Assembly (NCBI GenBank): GCA_040387375.1
Contig: JAZKDW010000051.1
Span: 1 to 64,000, forward strand
Length of the DNA: 64,000 nucleotides
Direction: 5' to 3'
From: JAZKDW01 sp040387375
Lineage (GTDB): Bacteria > Pseudomonadota > Gammaproteobacteria > Burkholderiales > Burkholderiaceae_D
In this document: one piece after another, positions 50,346-60,025 of the stretch
Layout: every line of letters begins with the position of its first letter
Numbering within the stretch: position 1 is the first letter of the stretch
Notes under the pieces: model-generated
Told to the model about the DNA's origin: nothing
Databases searched by the model: none
What the model saw: only the letters and a program-made list of their open reading frames with translations
Made by a program: the position numbers and the translations under genes

Positions 50346-51008
50346 GATAAAAATCGCTCCTTGTCCTGCCCATCAGCAGGCAGTGGTTTGGTGAAGTGCT
50401 GCGGCCAATTGCATTGATGTATCTGACGCTACGCAAGATTGGAGCCGGGAATTTTGTCATTCGTTAAATTGCAGAGATCTATACATTGATTTTTTTACTG
50501 CCGGGGTTTGCCGGCGGCATGCACAAGCGTTAAGCAGAAAATGTACCGGCATGAAATAAAGGAAGGCAAGGAACGGATTTTGCACATGCGGGCTTCTATC
50601 TTTTCTGCCGCATGCGATACCTTCTGGATGGCGAAGCGCAGCGCTGCATGAGTCAAAAAAATTCCTCTGCAGCTTTCCAATGGAAATGTAGTTTTTACTA
50701 CGCCCTGTAGAAATTACCCGGCCATGCGTTGCTGCGTCCACCCATTTCCGGGATCGGATACAGCAGGATGGCGCAGCTCCCCGTGACCGGCATATCTTTT
50801 GCGTAATACAAGCTGAATTCTTTTCTCTGTCAAGAAATTCGAGTGTTCCTCGGATTTTTTATTGCGAAAAATGTCGTCGTGGCGCGTGTATCCAGCGCGG
50901 CGACGAAGCGTCCAGGCCGCATCCCAGCGAGTGTTTTTTTCGATCCATAAGACTTGCGGCCAATATTGTGTCCGTACTTATCCGCCGTCTGAACGGCAAG
51001 GAGATCGC
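50346..51008. other. Long divergent intergenic region
   Basis: About 660 bases between the kinase and glycosyltransferase-fusion genes. It should hold both promoters. No tRNA, known RNA or mobile element recognised. A weak hairpin catgcgg...ccgcatg occurs near 50586-50615. An AAGGAG ribosome site for the fusion gene lies at the right end. Confidence 0.45.
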
Positions 51009-53642
51009 ATGCGTTCAATCATTGTTTTTTCCCATTTGCGCTGGGATTTCGTCTGGCAGCGTCCGCAGCATCTGATGTCGAGACTGGCCAGATATCATCC
51101 GATTGTGTTTGTCGAAGAACCGGTCTTCGACGACCAGGAGAGCCGATGGGAAATAGCCAGTCCGCTGCCCAATGTCTTTGTCTATCGGCCCCACACATCG
51201 GTCGCGATGCCTGGCTTTCACGACGACCAGTTGCCGCAGCTGCGCAAGCTGATGCGGCAACTGGTCGGCGATTTCGACGATCATGTCGTGTGGTTTTATA
51301 CGCCGATGGCACTGCCGCTATTGCAGGAACTTTGCCCTCGTCTGGTGGTGTACGACTGCATGGATGAGCTATCCGCATTCCGCAACGCGCCCAAACAATT
51401 GCTGGCGCGTGAAAATGCGGTGCTGAAGGTTGCGGACATTGTCTTCACCGGCGGTCCCAGCCTGTACCGCAGCAAGCGCGAGCGGCATCCCAACGTGCAC
51501 TGTTTTGCCAGCAGCGTCGACGTCGGCCATTTCGTGCAAGCGCTCGAGCGCGCCAATTCGCATCCTGCACATCGTGATATCGCCGGGCCGCGCCTGGGGT
51601 ATTACGGCGTGATCGACGAGCGTTTCGACGCCGTTCTGGTGGCGCAGCTTGCAGACGCTCACCCGCAGTGGCAGATCGTGCTGGTCGGCCCGATCGTCAA
51701 GGTCGATCCGGCGTCGATGCCGCAACGCCCCAATATTCATTACCTCGGACAGCAGCCTTACAATGCGCTGCCGCAGTTCCTGGCGGGCTGGGATGTCTGC
51801 CTCCTGCCATTCGCGATCAATGAAGCCACGCGCTTCATCAGCCCCACCAAGACGCTCGAATACATGGCGGCTGCATTGCCGATCGTCAGTACGCCGATCG
51901 CCGATGTGGTGAGCCTGTTTGGCAGCATGGTCTACATCGCGCCTGACAGCGCGGCGTTTGTCGACGCCTGCGAAGCGGCGCTGCTGGAATCGCCGGCGCA
52001 GCGGGCGCAGAATGTGGCCCGCATGCAGGAGGTGCTGGCGTCCACCTCGTGGGAAAAAACAGTGGACCAGATGCATGCGCTGCTGAGCGGCACGCGCAGC
52101 GCGCGGAAAGTCGCGCCGAAGCTGAGCCAGGAAGCGCCCGAGGCTGGTGCAAATATCAATCCGCTGCGCGCGCCGGCGGCGATTCGCAATGTCAAATGTG
52201 TGGTGGTAGGCGCGGGACCGACCGGGCTCAGTGCCGCCTATCATCTGGGCCAGGACACGCTGGTGCTGGACCGCAATTCCAGTGTCGGCGGCTGGTGCCG
52301 TTCGGTGCGGGACAAGGGATTCACTTTCGATTATGCCGGGCACATCATGTTTTCCAACGATGCCTATGTACAGAAGCTGTACCAGCTTTTGCTCGGTGAT
52401 AACGTGCACTGGCAAAATCGCGAAGCATGGGTATACAGCAAAGGCGTGCATACGCGTTATCCATTCCAGGGCGCGCTGTATGGGCTGCCGCCGAAAGTGA
52501 TTCGTGAATGCATAGTCGGCGCCATGGAGGCGCGTTTCGGCAGCGTCAAGAAGCCGGACACGCGCTGTGACGCCGCCAATACGCAAAAGCTTGCCGCATC
52601 GAAGGAGATAGCCGATTGCTGCGCCGATGGCACTGTCACGATTCCTGCATCGCCGTCTTCGCGCGCCGTGTTGCTGGGAAAGCCGCAACCCGGCAATTTC
52701 GAAGAGTTCATCTATAAAGTATGGGGTAGCGGCATCGCACGGCATTTCGCCATTCCGTATAACAGGAAGCTGTGGACAGTACCGCTGACAGAGATGGAAA
52801 CGTCATGGCTGGGCGGCCGTGTGCCCTTGCCCGACCTGGAAGAAATCATTGAAGGCGCGCTGGAACCGGTGGCCAGGCCGATGGGGCCGAATGCACGTTT
52901 CGGTTATCCGCTGCGCGGCGGCTTTCAAGCGCTGATGCAGGGCTTTGTGCCGCATATCAAGGGCACGCTGGAGCTGAATGCCGACGTCGTCCAGTTATCG
53001 CCGGTGCAGCGCATCGTCGCGCTTGCCGATGGCCGGCGTTTTCACTTCGACAGCCTGATCAGCACCATGCCGTTGCCGGAGCTGATCAGGCTGATCGGCG
53101 ATGAAGCGCCAGCCCCGGTGCGGGAGGCGGCCGGCGCGCTGCGGCATATCTCGGTTCGCTGCGTCAATCTGGGCGTGGGCCGGGAACATATCACCGACAA
53201 GCACTGGATCTATTATCCGGAAGAGACGATCTTTCACCGCATTTTTGTGCAGGGTAATGCGAGCCCGGAATGTAATCCGCCGGGGGGATTCGGGCTGACC
53301 TGCGAAATTTCCTATTCGGCCTGGAAGCCCTTGCCGTACACCGGCCAGCAACTGATCGATCGTTGTGTCGCGGACTGCATCAAGGCCGGCTTGCTGCTTG
53401 CGGACGATCGTCTGATCACCGCCAATCAGATCGACATGCCGTATGCGTATGTGGTGTATGACCATGCAAGGGCAAAAAACGTCGAACTGATCAAGACCTG
53501 GCTGGCGGAATACGATATCGTGCTGGCGGGCCGGTACAGCGAATGGGAATACTACAATTCGGATCATGCTTTCCTGGCGGGGAAAAAGGCGGCGGAAAAT
53601 GTCCTGTGGGCGCAGCCGCGGAAGAGTGCGCTGGCGGATTAG
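51009..53642 (+). CDS. Glycosyltransferase fused to FAD-dependent mutase/oxidase-like domain
   Basis: 877 residues. Residues 1 to about 385 form a glycosyltransferase of the GT4-like GT-B type (WDFVWQRPQHLMSRLARYHP, YDCMDELSAFRNAP, LLPFAINEATRFISPTKTLEYMAA). From about 396 a flavoprotein begins with the dinucleotide motif VVVGAGPTGLSAAYHL and SVGGWCRS, resembling UDP-galactopyranose mutase or protoporphyrinogen-oxidase-like enzymes (GHIMFSNDAYVQKLY, VWGSGIARHFAIPYNRKLW). One chain could modify and then transfer a sugar. ATG 51009 has AAGGAG upstream. The neighbouring reverse operon encodes sugar genes, consistent with envelope glycan work. Confidence 0.85.
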   Translation: MRSIIVFSHLRWDFVWQRPQHLMSRLARYHPIVFVEEPVFDDQESRWEIASPLPNVFVYRPHTSVAMPGFHDDQLPQLRKLMRQLVGDFDDHVVWFYTPMALPLLQELCPRLVVYDCMDELSAFRNAPKQLLARENAVLKVADIVFTGGPSLYRSKRERHPNVHCFASSVDVGHFVQALERANSHPAHRDIAGPRLGYYGVIDERFDAVLVAQLADAHPQWQIVLVGPIVKVDPASMPQRPNIHYLGQQPYNALPQFLAGWDVCLLPFAINEATRFISPTKTLEYMAAALPIVSTPIADVVSLFGSMVYIAPDSAAFVDACEAALLESPAQRAQNVARMQEVLASTSWEKTVDQMHALLSGTRSARKVAPKLSQEAPEAGANINPLRAPAAIRNVKCVVVGAGPTGLSAAYHLGQDTLVLDRNSSVGGWCRSVRDKGFTFDYAGHIMFSNDAYVQKLYQLLLGDNVHWQNREAWVYSKGVHTRYPFQGALYGLPPKVIRECIVGAMEARFGSVKKPDTRCDAANTQKLAASKEIADCCADGTVTIPASPSSRAVLLGKPQPGNFEEFIYKVWGSGIARHFAIPYNRKLWTVPLTEMETSWLGGRVPLPDLEEIIEGALEPVARPMGPNARFGYPLRGGFQALMQGFVPHIKGTLELNADVVQLSPVQRIVALADGRRFHFDSLISTMPLPELIRLIGDEAPAPVREAAGALRHISVRCVNLGVGREHITDKHWIYYPEETIFHRIFVQGNASPECNPPGGFGLTCEISYSAWKPLPYTGQQLIDRCVADCIKAGLLLADDRLITANQIDMPYAYVVYDHARAKNVELIKTWLAEYDIVLAGRYSEWEYYNSDHAFLAGKKAAENVLWAQPRKSALAD

Positions 53643-53679
53643 ATACCGGAATAAATTGGGAGATGCATGTCAAGCAACG

Positions 53680-53791
53680 GCGCAGTTGTAGGGTGGAAAA
53701 GCGCAGCGCCTTCCACCATCATCGATCACCGATGGCATTTGCGAACGCTGCACGGTGGAAGGCGCTGCGCTTTTCCACCCTACAACTGCGC
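53680..53791. repeat. Long perfect inverted repeat (38-bp arms)
   Basis: Arms 53680-53717 and 53754-53791 are exact reverse complements around a 36-base centre. The arm contains gtagggtggaaaagcgcagc, a form seen in scattered extragenic palindromes of proteobacteria. It lies between convergent genes and could act as a bidirectional transcript end or be a small non-autonomous element. Confidence 0.92.
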
Positions 53792-53819
53792 GCTTTTGCG
53801 TGCGGCATTGTTGAACCAG

Positions 53820-54923
53820 TCAGTGCGGCGCGCACACTTCCTGCCAGCGCAAAACCCTCTCCCCATACAACAGCTCGATCACCGCCTCCACCACCTGTTC
53901 CGGCGCAACTTTCGACAGACAATCATGATGCCCCTGCGGACAGACGCTCTGGTAACAATTCAGGCACGGCACCATATGATAGAGAACGCGATTCGGCACT
54001 CGCCACGGCGTATGCTGCGGATTGGTCAGCGCATACAAGTCCACCACCGGCGTCCCGACCGCAGCGGCCAGATGCGCGGGACCGGTATTGTTGGACACGA
54101 TGAGCGGCGCCTGGGCGATCAGGGCGCCCAACCTGCCGATGCTGAGTTCCCCCGCGACAGAATGCGTGACGGCAGTGACGCGGCAGCGAATATCCTCGAC
54201 CAGGGCGACTTCCTCGGCGCTGCCCGAAAAAACCAAAGGACAGGCCAGCCGCAGCGCCAGCGTGCGCGCCACCTGCGCCCATTGCTGCGGCGGATAGCGA
54301 CGCGACGCAGCGCTGGCGCCAGGATGCAGCAACACCCAGGGCAGGGCCGGGTCGATGCCGGCGGCCCGCAGGCGTTGCCTGATCCACGCCGCATCGCCTG
54401 CGGCGACGCGCCACGACAATCGTTCATCGGCGGTGTGGCAGCCAACGGCAGCCACCAGATCCAGCTGGCGGCGCACCTCATGCCGGATGTGCTCGCGCGG
54501 TTCCGGATCGCGTACCCAATCCGTCAGCAATTGATACGGATTTTCGTGACAGTGCGCAAGCCGGAGCGGAATGCCGGCCAGCTGGCATAACAACGCCGCC
54601 GGCAGCGGACTCTGGCTATAGCTGGTGAAAATGACGGCGGCATCGAACTGATGCGCGCGCAATGTTTCGATCATGGCCAGGTCGCTCGACGGCGCATGGA
54701 CGTCGCTGCTTTTCATCCATGGCGCCGCGTACCGCAATACGGCGTCCAATTCGGCAATCATTGGCGCGGCAGCGGCGCCGCCGTCCGAGCACAGCAGGGT
54801 CAAATGACGGCCGGGCGCCGCGCCGAGCGCTCGCATCGCCGGCGTGCTCATCAGCACATCGCCCATCTGGTCGAGCCGGATGCACAATATCCGGCGCGCC
54901 TGCTGCCAGCCTTTTACGGTCAT
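53820..54923 (-). CDS. GT9 heptosyltransferase-like glycosyltransferase
   Basis: 367 residues of the LPS heptosyltransferase (GT9) family: ILCIRLDQMGDVLMSTPAMRAL at the N-terminus, LLHPGASAASRRYPPQQWAQVA near residues 195-217 and SNNTGPAHLAAAVGTPVVDLY near the C-terminal donor site. A cluster of cysteines, CLNCYQSVCPQGHHDC, lies near residues 325-340. Probably adds a heptose or similar sugar to an envelope glycan. The start overlaps the HAD gene stop by four bases. Confidence 0.88.
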   Translation of the reverse strand: MTVKGWQQARRILCIRLDQMGDVLMSTPAMRALGAAPGRHLTLLCSDGGAAAAPMIAELDAVLRYAAPWMKSSDVHAPSSDLAMIETLRAHQFDAAVIFTSYSQSPLPAALLCQLAGIPLRLAHCHENPYQLLTDWVRDPEPREHIRHEVRRQLDLVAAVGCHTADERLSWRVAAGDAAWIRQRLRAAGIDPALPWVLLHPGASAASRRYPPQQWAQVARTLALRLACPLVFSGSAEEVALVEDIRCRVTAVTHSVAGELSIGRLGALIAQAPLIVSNNTGPAHLAAAVGTPVVDLYALTNPQHTPWRVPNRVLYHMVPCLNCYQSVCPQGHHDCLSKVAPEQVVEAVIELLYGERVLRWQEVCAPH

Positions 54924-55501
54924 GAGAGTACTGCCTTGCGCTTGCCCGCAGGCGCGCTGCGGATGGCGGCGGCGGCGTCATGCAGGGTCAATGCCACCCG
55001 CGCCGGCGTGCGCCTTGCCGACATCTTCCAGACAGTCTCGTTGCCGTTGTCGATCAGCACCGTGCGGCAACCGGCGCGATTGCCCGCTTCCACATCATCC
55101 AGGATGTCGCCGATCATCCAGGACTGCGACAGGTCGATGCCGTGCTGGCCGGCCGCGCGCAGTATCATGCCGGGCCGGGGTTTGCGGCAGTCGCAGCCGA
55201 TCGCATGCCGCGCGATGCTGCCGTCGGGATGATGCGGACAAAAATAAAACCCATCCAGTACGATGCCTTCGGCAGCAAGCAGTTCGGACAGCCGTTGCCG
55301 TACTGTCTCCAGTGCGCGCTCGTCATAAAAACCCCTGGCGATTCCCGGCTGATTGGTAATTACAAACAATAAAAATCCCTGGCGCCGGAAATCCCGCAGC
55401 GCGGCGCCCGCCGTCGGCGACAGCCGGACCCGTGCCGGATCGACGTTGTACGGCACGTCTTCCACCAGCGTTCCATCCTTGTCGAGAAAAATCGCGCGCA
55501 T
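54920..55501 (-). CDS. gmhB: HAD phosphatase, GmhB-like
   Basis: 193 residues resembling D-glycero-D-manno-heptose-1,7-bisphosphate 7-phosphatase. HAD motif I DKDGTL with D7 and D9, motif II TNQPGIARG, zinc-site block CPHHPDGSIARHAIGCDCRKPRPGM, and motif IV GDILDDVEAG. It may supply heptose phosphate for the GT9 enzyme next door. The true substrate could be another sugar bisphosphate. Confidence 0.8.
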   Translation of the reverse strand: MRAIFLDKDGTLVEDVPYNVDPARVRLSPTAGAALRDFRRQGFLLFVITNQPGIARGFYDERALETVRQRLSELLAAEGIVLDGFYFCPHHPDGSIARHAIGCDCRKPRPGMILRAAGQHGIDLSQSWMIGDILDDVEAGNRAGCRTVLIDNGNETVWKMSARRTPARVALTLHDAAAAIRSAPAGKRKAVLS

Positions 55502-55505
55502 GGCG

Positions 55506-56279
55506 TCAGGGCCAGGATGTTTCCCGCATCGGCAATACCATTATTTCGGGAATCACGGTGTCCTCCGGAAGCAGCAGTACCGCCTGGACAGCTCTGGCGA
55601 CACTGAGCGGATCCTGCAGCGTGCCGGTATCGATGTCCGGAAATCGGTCAAGCAGGAACGGCGTGCGCATTCCTCCCGCAATGACCGCTGTCACCTTGAT
55701 GTTGTGCGGCCGGAGTTCCGCATGCAACGCATGCGACAAACCGAGCAATCCCCATTTGCTCGCGTGGTAGGCGGATGCATTCGGCCAGGCCCGCCGGGAT
55801 GCGGTGGATGCAATGTTGACAATTGAACCGCGCTTGCGATTTTTCATGTGCTGCACTACGTATTTGCATAGCAGGAAGGGACCGTACAGGTTGGTATGGA
55901 TGACCCGGTCCCATTGCTCGAAAGTCAGCTCCTCGAGCGCGCTGGTCACATCGGTGCCGGCATTGTTGATCAGCACGTCGAGCCCGCCGAATGTGCGGAC
56001 GGTAGCATCGACCGCCTGTGCGGCCGATGCCGGATCACCGACGTCGCAATAAATTGTCTGCACCCGCGCGCCCGGAGTGCGCATGGTCGCGGCCATCGCC
56101 TGCGCGCGTTCGCCATGTAGATCGGCAATCATGACGCTGGCGCCGGCGCCGGCAAATGTCTGGCACAGCGCCGCACCCAATCCGCTGGCACCGCCGCTTA
56201 CGAGGATAGATTTTCCGGCAAGCGTGTTTGCCTGCCGCTCAGCGCCTGCCGCAGAGTCCTTGGCATCATTCACTATCAT
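55506..56279 (-). CDS. SDR-family oxidoreductase
   Basis: 257 residues. Rossmann motif SGGASGLG at 28-35, NNAG at 105-108, catalytic Y171 and K175 in YHASK. Classical SDR architecture with a 20-residue hydrophilic N-terminal extension. It is the first recognised gene of a tight SDR-HAD-GT9 series (four-base gap, then a four-base overlap), so it may make or modify a sugar or lipid precursor. Substrate unknown. Confidence 0.87.
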   Translation of the reverse strand: MIVNDAKDSAAGAERQANTLAGKSILVSGGASGLGAALCQTFAGAGASVMIADLHGERAQAMAATMRTPGARVQTIYCDVGDPASAAQAVDATVRTFGGLDVLINNAGTDVTSALEELTFEQWDRVIHTNLYGPFLLCKYVVQHMKNRKRGSIVNIASTASRRAWPNASAYHASKWGLLGLSHALHAELRPHNIKVTAVIAGGMRTPFLLDRFPDIDTGTLQDPLSVARAVQAVLLLPEDTVIPEIMVLPMRETSWP

Positions 56280-56389
56280 CTCCAGGTGTAGTTCCGGAGT
56301 TTGTCAAGCAAGTGACGTACCGGCTTGCCATCGCTGAATTGGATGGCGTGATTGTCGGTGGCGCGCACACGATGCGCGGCGGTTACCAT
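56276..56389 (-). CDS. Possible 37-codon reading frame overlapping the SDR start
   Basis: ATG 56389 opens a short frame (MVTAAHRVRATDNHAIQFS, then DGKPVRHLLDKLRNYTWR) ending in a TGA that overlaps the SDR ATG. The composition is protein-like and the overlap would allow translational coupling, but no ribosome site is seen. Confidence 0.3.
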   Translation of the reverse strand: MVTAAHRVRATDNHAIQFSDGKPVRHLLDKLRNYTWR

Positions 56390-56528
56390 GTAATAACTAC
56401 AAGAGAATGGTAGAAACCGGATGACACGACACGGCGTTGCGCGGCGGTGAAGCCTGTTTTTTTTGGCATGGTATGTGCATGTCTGCAAATGGCAGTGCCG
56501 GCCGGCGTCAATCTTTCAGGAGAGGACA

Positions 56529-56981
56529 ATGCGTGCCGTACCATTTTCAATGTTGTTAGCCGCAATGTTCCCGTTATTACTCGCGGCCTGCGGGACGCAG
56601 GATGGAGGGGCGAGCACGTCGGCGAGCACGGTCAATGCGACGCTTGCTTCCGGATACGGTGTGGTCGATGCAGTCGATGTGGTGCCGCGAGAAAGTGCCG
56701 GCATCGGACTGGGAACGATAGGCGGCGCGGCGGTGGGCGGCGTCCTTGGCAGCCAGGTCGGTGAGGGCAGGGGCCGTACCGCGGCAACGATTGCCGGCGC
56801 CGCCGGTGGCGCCTACGTTGGCCGTCAATGGGAAAAAAACAGGCAGAGCGGGGATCAGGTCTATCGCGTCACGATCCGGATGGACGATGGATCGCGGCAA
56901 ACAACGGCGCAGGAAACCTCGCCCGATGTGCAGCCGGGCGACCGGGTGCGGATCGCAAACGGGGTAATGCAGCGTTATTGA
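56529..56981 (+). CDS. Glycine-zipper outer-membrane lipoprotein
   Basis: 150 residues. Lipobox LLAAC gives a lipidated Cys at residue 21. A glycine-zipper 2TM domain (about 58-95, GLGTIGGAAVGGVLGSQVGEG then IAGAAGGAYVG) follows, then a small C-terminal domain with YRVTIRMDDGS and QPGDRVRI, as in SlyB/PcP-type lipoproteins. Probably an envelope-integrity protein. AGGAGAGG precedes ATG 56529. Confidence 0.88.
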   Translation: MRAVPFSMLLAAMFPLLLAACGTQDGGASTSASTVNATLASGYGVVDAVDVVPRESAGIGLGTIGGAAVGGVLGSQVGEGRGRTAATIAGAAGGAYVGRQWEKNRQSGDQVYRVTIRMDDGSRQTTAQETSPDVQPGDRVRIANGVMQRY

Positions 56982-57032
56982 CCCTGACCCGCGGGTGCCT
57001 GGCACAGACAGGGATGCAGCAACGACATCATC

Positions 57033-58619
57033 ATGGATACAGCAGTCACTATTGATCACACTCACGGCCATGCCGCGGAACATCCGCACGGCTGGAAGCG
57101 CTGGCTTTTTGCAACCAACCACAAGGACATCGGCACGATGTACCTGTGGTTCTCGTTTGCCATGTTCATGACCGGCGGTATCATGGCGCTGCTGCTCCGT
57201 GCCGAACTGTTCCTGCCAGGACTGCAATTTCTCCAGCCCCACCTCTACAATCAGTTAACCACCATGCATGGCCTGATCATGATCTTCGGCGCCATCATGC
57301 CGGCCTTCGTGGGCTTCGCCAACTGGATGATTCCGTTGCTGATCGGCGCCTCTGACATGGCGTTTGCGCGGCTCAATAATTTTTCATTCTGGCTGCTGCC
57401 GCCGGCTGCCTTGCTGCTGATCGGAGCCTTCTTCACCGGCGGCGGTGCGGCCGCTTCCGGCTGGACCATGTATCCGCCACTGTCGATACAGATGGGTCCC
57501 GGAATGGACTTCGTGATTTTTGCGGTACATCTGATGGGCGCGTCGTCCATCATGGGGGCGATCAATATCGTCACCACCATACTCAATATGCGGGCGCCGG
57601 GGATGAGGCTGATGAAGATGCCGCTGTTCTGCTGGATGTGGCTGTTTACCGCCTACCTGCTGATTGCGGTGATGCCGGTGCTGGCTGGGACCGTCACCAT
57701 GCTGCTGACCGATCGCCATTTTGGCACGTGGTTCTTTAATGCCGCCGGTGGCGGCGACCCGGTCATGTTTCAGCACCTGTTCTGGTTCTTCGGCCATCCC
57801 GAGGTCTACATCATGATCCTGCCGGCGTTCGGCATCATCTCTCAGGTAGTGCCGGCATTTTCGCGCAAGCCGCTGTTCGGTTACGGCTCGATGGTGTACG
57901 CGGCGGCGGCGATTGGCATCATCTCGTTCATCGTCTGGGCACATCACATGTTCACGACCGGCATGCCAGTCACCGGCCAGCTGTTTTTCATGTATGCAAC
58001 GATGCTGGTGGCGGTGCCGACCGGCGTCAAGGTATTCAACTGGGTTGCCACGATGTGGCGCGGCGCGCTGAGTTTCGAAACGCCGATGCTGTTTGCGATC
58101 GGCTTCATCTTCGTGTTTATTATTGGCGGCCTGACGGGATTGATTCTGGCCATAACGCCGATTGATATCGCCGTGCACGATACTTACTATGTGGTTGCGC
58201 ATTTCCATTATGTGCTGGTGGGCGGTTCACTGTTTGCCCTGTTTTCGGGTTTCTATTATTGGGCGCCGAAGTGGACTGGCTTCATGTACAGGGAAATCCG
58301 CGGCCAGATCCACTTCTGGACTGCGCTGGTATTTTTTAACATCGCCTTCTTCCCGATGCACTTCCTGGGCTTGGCCGGCATGCCACGCCGCTATGCCGAT
58401 TATCCGGCGCAATTCACCGACTTCAACATGCTGTCGACCATCGGCGCATTCGGTTTCGGTTTGTCGCAGGTGTATTTCCTGTTTGCGGTGGTGCTGCCGA
58501 TGATACGCGGCGGCGAAAAGGCGTCGGCAAGACCGTGGGATGGCGCGGAGGGACTGGAGTGGACCGTGCCCAGTCCGGCGCCATTCCATACATTTGAAAT
58601 TCCGCCTGTGGTCAAGTAA
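57033..58619 (+). CDS. ctaD: Cytochrome c oxidase subunit I (unaccompanied)
   Basis: 528-residue heme-copper oxidase catalytic subunit, A-type. [14 protein letters not shown] at the N-terminus, [15 protein letters not shown] (with the D-channel Glu), [10 protein letters not shown] (CuB histidines) and [11 protein letters not shown] are all present, with 12 helices. The first 16 residues are His-rich. Subunits II and III and assembly genes, which normally flank ctaD, are absent: its neighbours are a lipoprotein and a membrane protein. It is therefore likely a second copy or one that borrows other subunits. Confidence 0.92.
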   Translation: MDTAVTIDHTHGHAAEHPHGWKRWLFATNHKDIGTMYLWFSFAMFMTGGIMALLLRAELFLPGLQFLQPHLYNQLTTMHGLIMIFGAIMPAFVGFANWMIPLLIGASDMAFARLNNFSFWLLPPAALLLIGAFFTGGGAAASGWTMYPPLSIQMGPGMDFVIFAVHLMGASSIMGAINIVTTILNMRAPGMRLMKMPLFCWMWLFTAYLLIAVMPVLAGTVTMLLTDRHFGTWFFNAAGGGDPVMFQHLFWFFGHPEVYIMILPAFGIISQVVPAFSRKPLFGYGSMVYAAAAIGIISFIVWAHHMFTTGMPVTGQLFFMYATMLVAVPTGVKVFNWVATMWRGALSFETPMLFAIGFIFVFIIGGLTGLILAITPIDIAVHDTYYVVAHFHYVLVGGSLFALFSGFYYWAPKWTGFMYREIRGQIHFWTALVFFNIAFFPMHFLGLAGMPRRYADYPAQFTDFNMLSTIGAFGFGLSQVYFLFAVVLPMIRGGEKASARPWDGAEGLEWTVPSPAPFHTFEIPPVVK

Positions 58620-58828
58620 AGCGGCTGAAATCTTTACCTGCTTTACCTGCAATCTTTACGGGCCGGGATGCAAAAAATGTGTTCCGGACGAGATTGCCAG
58701 TGACCCCTTCACGGTAACCGCTTTTCATTCGGCATGGGCATGGATGTTGCGTCAGCCATCACATCAGGAGGCCGATCGCACAGGATTGGCCTCGTCCAAC
58801 TAAATCGATTCAGCAAGGAGTAATCAAA

Positions 58829-59677
58829 ATGGCGACAATCCAGATGGAGCCTGGCTCAACGTACACCGGGCATGCGATGCATGCCACGGGAGACACCGGA
58901 CGCCGGCCTCTTTTTTCGGCGATCCGATGGGGAGCAGTGCTGGCCGGCGTGGCCGTAGGCGTATCAGTGCAACTGGTACTTACCCTGCTTGGCATCGCCA
59001 CCGGCCTGTCCGCCACCGATGTCGCCAGCGGCGAATCAGTCGGCGCCGGGCCGCTGATATGGGCCGGCTTCAGCATGCTCATTGCGGCGCTCGTCGGCGG
59101 TTACGTGGCTGCCCGCATGTCCGGACTCAGGCGCAAGGCAGACGGCATCCTGCACGGCGTAGTGTCGTGGGCAGTCACCACACTGTTGTTCGCCACGCTG
59201 GCGGGATCGGCCGGCGGCAACATGCTGAGCGGAATATTCAGTGCAGCCAATCAGAATATTGCCAGTAGCTCGGCTGGCGGTGGGGGCGGTATTGCCGACC
59301 TGCTGCGTAGCCAGTTGGGCCCCAACGCCAGTCCGGCCGCTTTGCAGACGGTACAACAGTACATCCGCGATGGCCGGCGTAACGATGCCATCAGCTATAT
59401 GGTCGGCGAGATGGGCGTGGAGCAGGGGCGTGCGACAACCATCGTCGATCAGGCGCTGATCCTGACCGGCTCACCTGAACAGGCATCGCCGCAAGCCAGG
59501 GCCGCAGCCGACCGTGCCATTGGCATGGCCAGTAATATGGCATGGACGATTTTCTTTGCTGTAGTGTTGTCGTTGCTCATGGGCGTGATTGGCGGCGCGC
59601 TGGGCGCCATCGGCGCTCGTCGCAAGACCTGGGTTGATACCACATCGCCGGCCGAAATGACCACCCGGCCTGCATGA
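58829..59677 (+). CDS. Hypothetical membrane protein
   Basis: 282 residues with about four hydrophobic segments: two near residues 33-60 and 70-92, one near 110-130 and one near 235-265. The middle is a soluble helical region (about 160-215). GAGGA-like AAGGAGT lies upstream of ATG 58829. Family not recognised with certainty; similar glycine-rich membrane proteins occur beside PRC-barrel and lipoprotein genes. Confidence 0.75.
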   Translation: MATIQMEPGSTYTGHAMHATGDTGRRPLFSAIRWGAVLAGVAVGVSVQLVLTLLGIATGLSATDVASGESVGAGPLIWAGFSMLIAALVGGYVAARMSGLRRKADGILHGVVSWAVTTLLFATLAGSAGGNMLSGIFSAANQNIASSSAGGGGGIADLLRSQLGPNASPAALQTVQQYIRDGRRNDAISYMVGEMGVEQGRATTIVDQALILTGSPEQASPQARAAADRAIGMASNMAWTIFFAVVLSLLMGVIGGALGAIGARRKTWVDTTSPAEMTTRPA

Positions 59678-59724
59678 GCGGGAACGCGAGAGTGAATGCG
59701 GCCAAATCATTGAGTTGAAGCGCG

Positions 59725-60021
59725 GTGCGTACATTAAATGGCGGTTCGGGAGAGGCGGCATTGAAGGCTGTGGCACGACGTTTCTCCTGTATTTCCGCAA
59801 GAGACCTGAGTGCAACAACCTTGCTGCATGGCTGCCCGGTGGTCACGGCCGCGGGCGCGCACCTCGGCCGCGTCAAATCACTGCTGATCGATACGCGCAC
59901 GCGTCAGCTGCGCTACGTGATGCTGGCGGCACGACGCGGATGCGCATCGCTGATCATTCCCTGGCACGCGCTGTATTTCGATTCGGCGACGGCATCGCTG
60001 GTGTTTTATACCTACAGTTAA
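59725..60021 (+). CDS. Small PRC-barrel-like protein
   Basis: 98 residues from a GTG start. Residues about 30-98 (GCPVVTAAGAHLGRVKSLLIDTRTRQLRYVMLAA and IIPWHALYFDSATASLVF) match the PRC-barrel pattern of RimM-C-like and photosynthetic-reaction-centre H-type domains. The first 25 residues are not typical and a later start is possible. Function unknown. Confidence 0.6.
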   Translation: MRTLNGGSGEAALKAVARRFSCISARDLSATTLLHGCPVVTAAGAHLGRVKSLLIDTRTRQLRYVMLAARRGCASLIIPWHALYFDSATASLVFYTYS

Positions 60022-60025
60022 CCGT

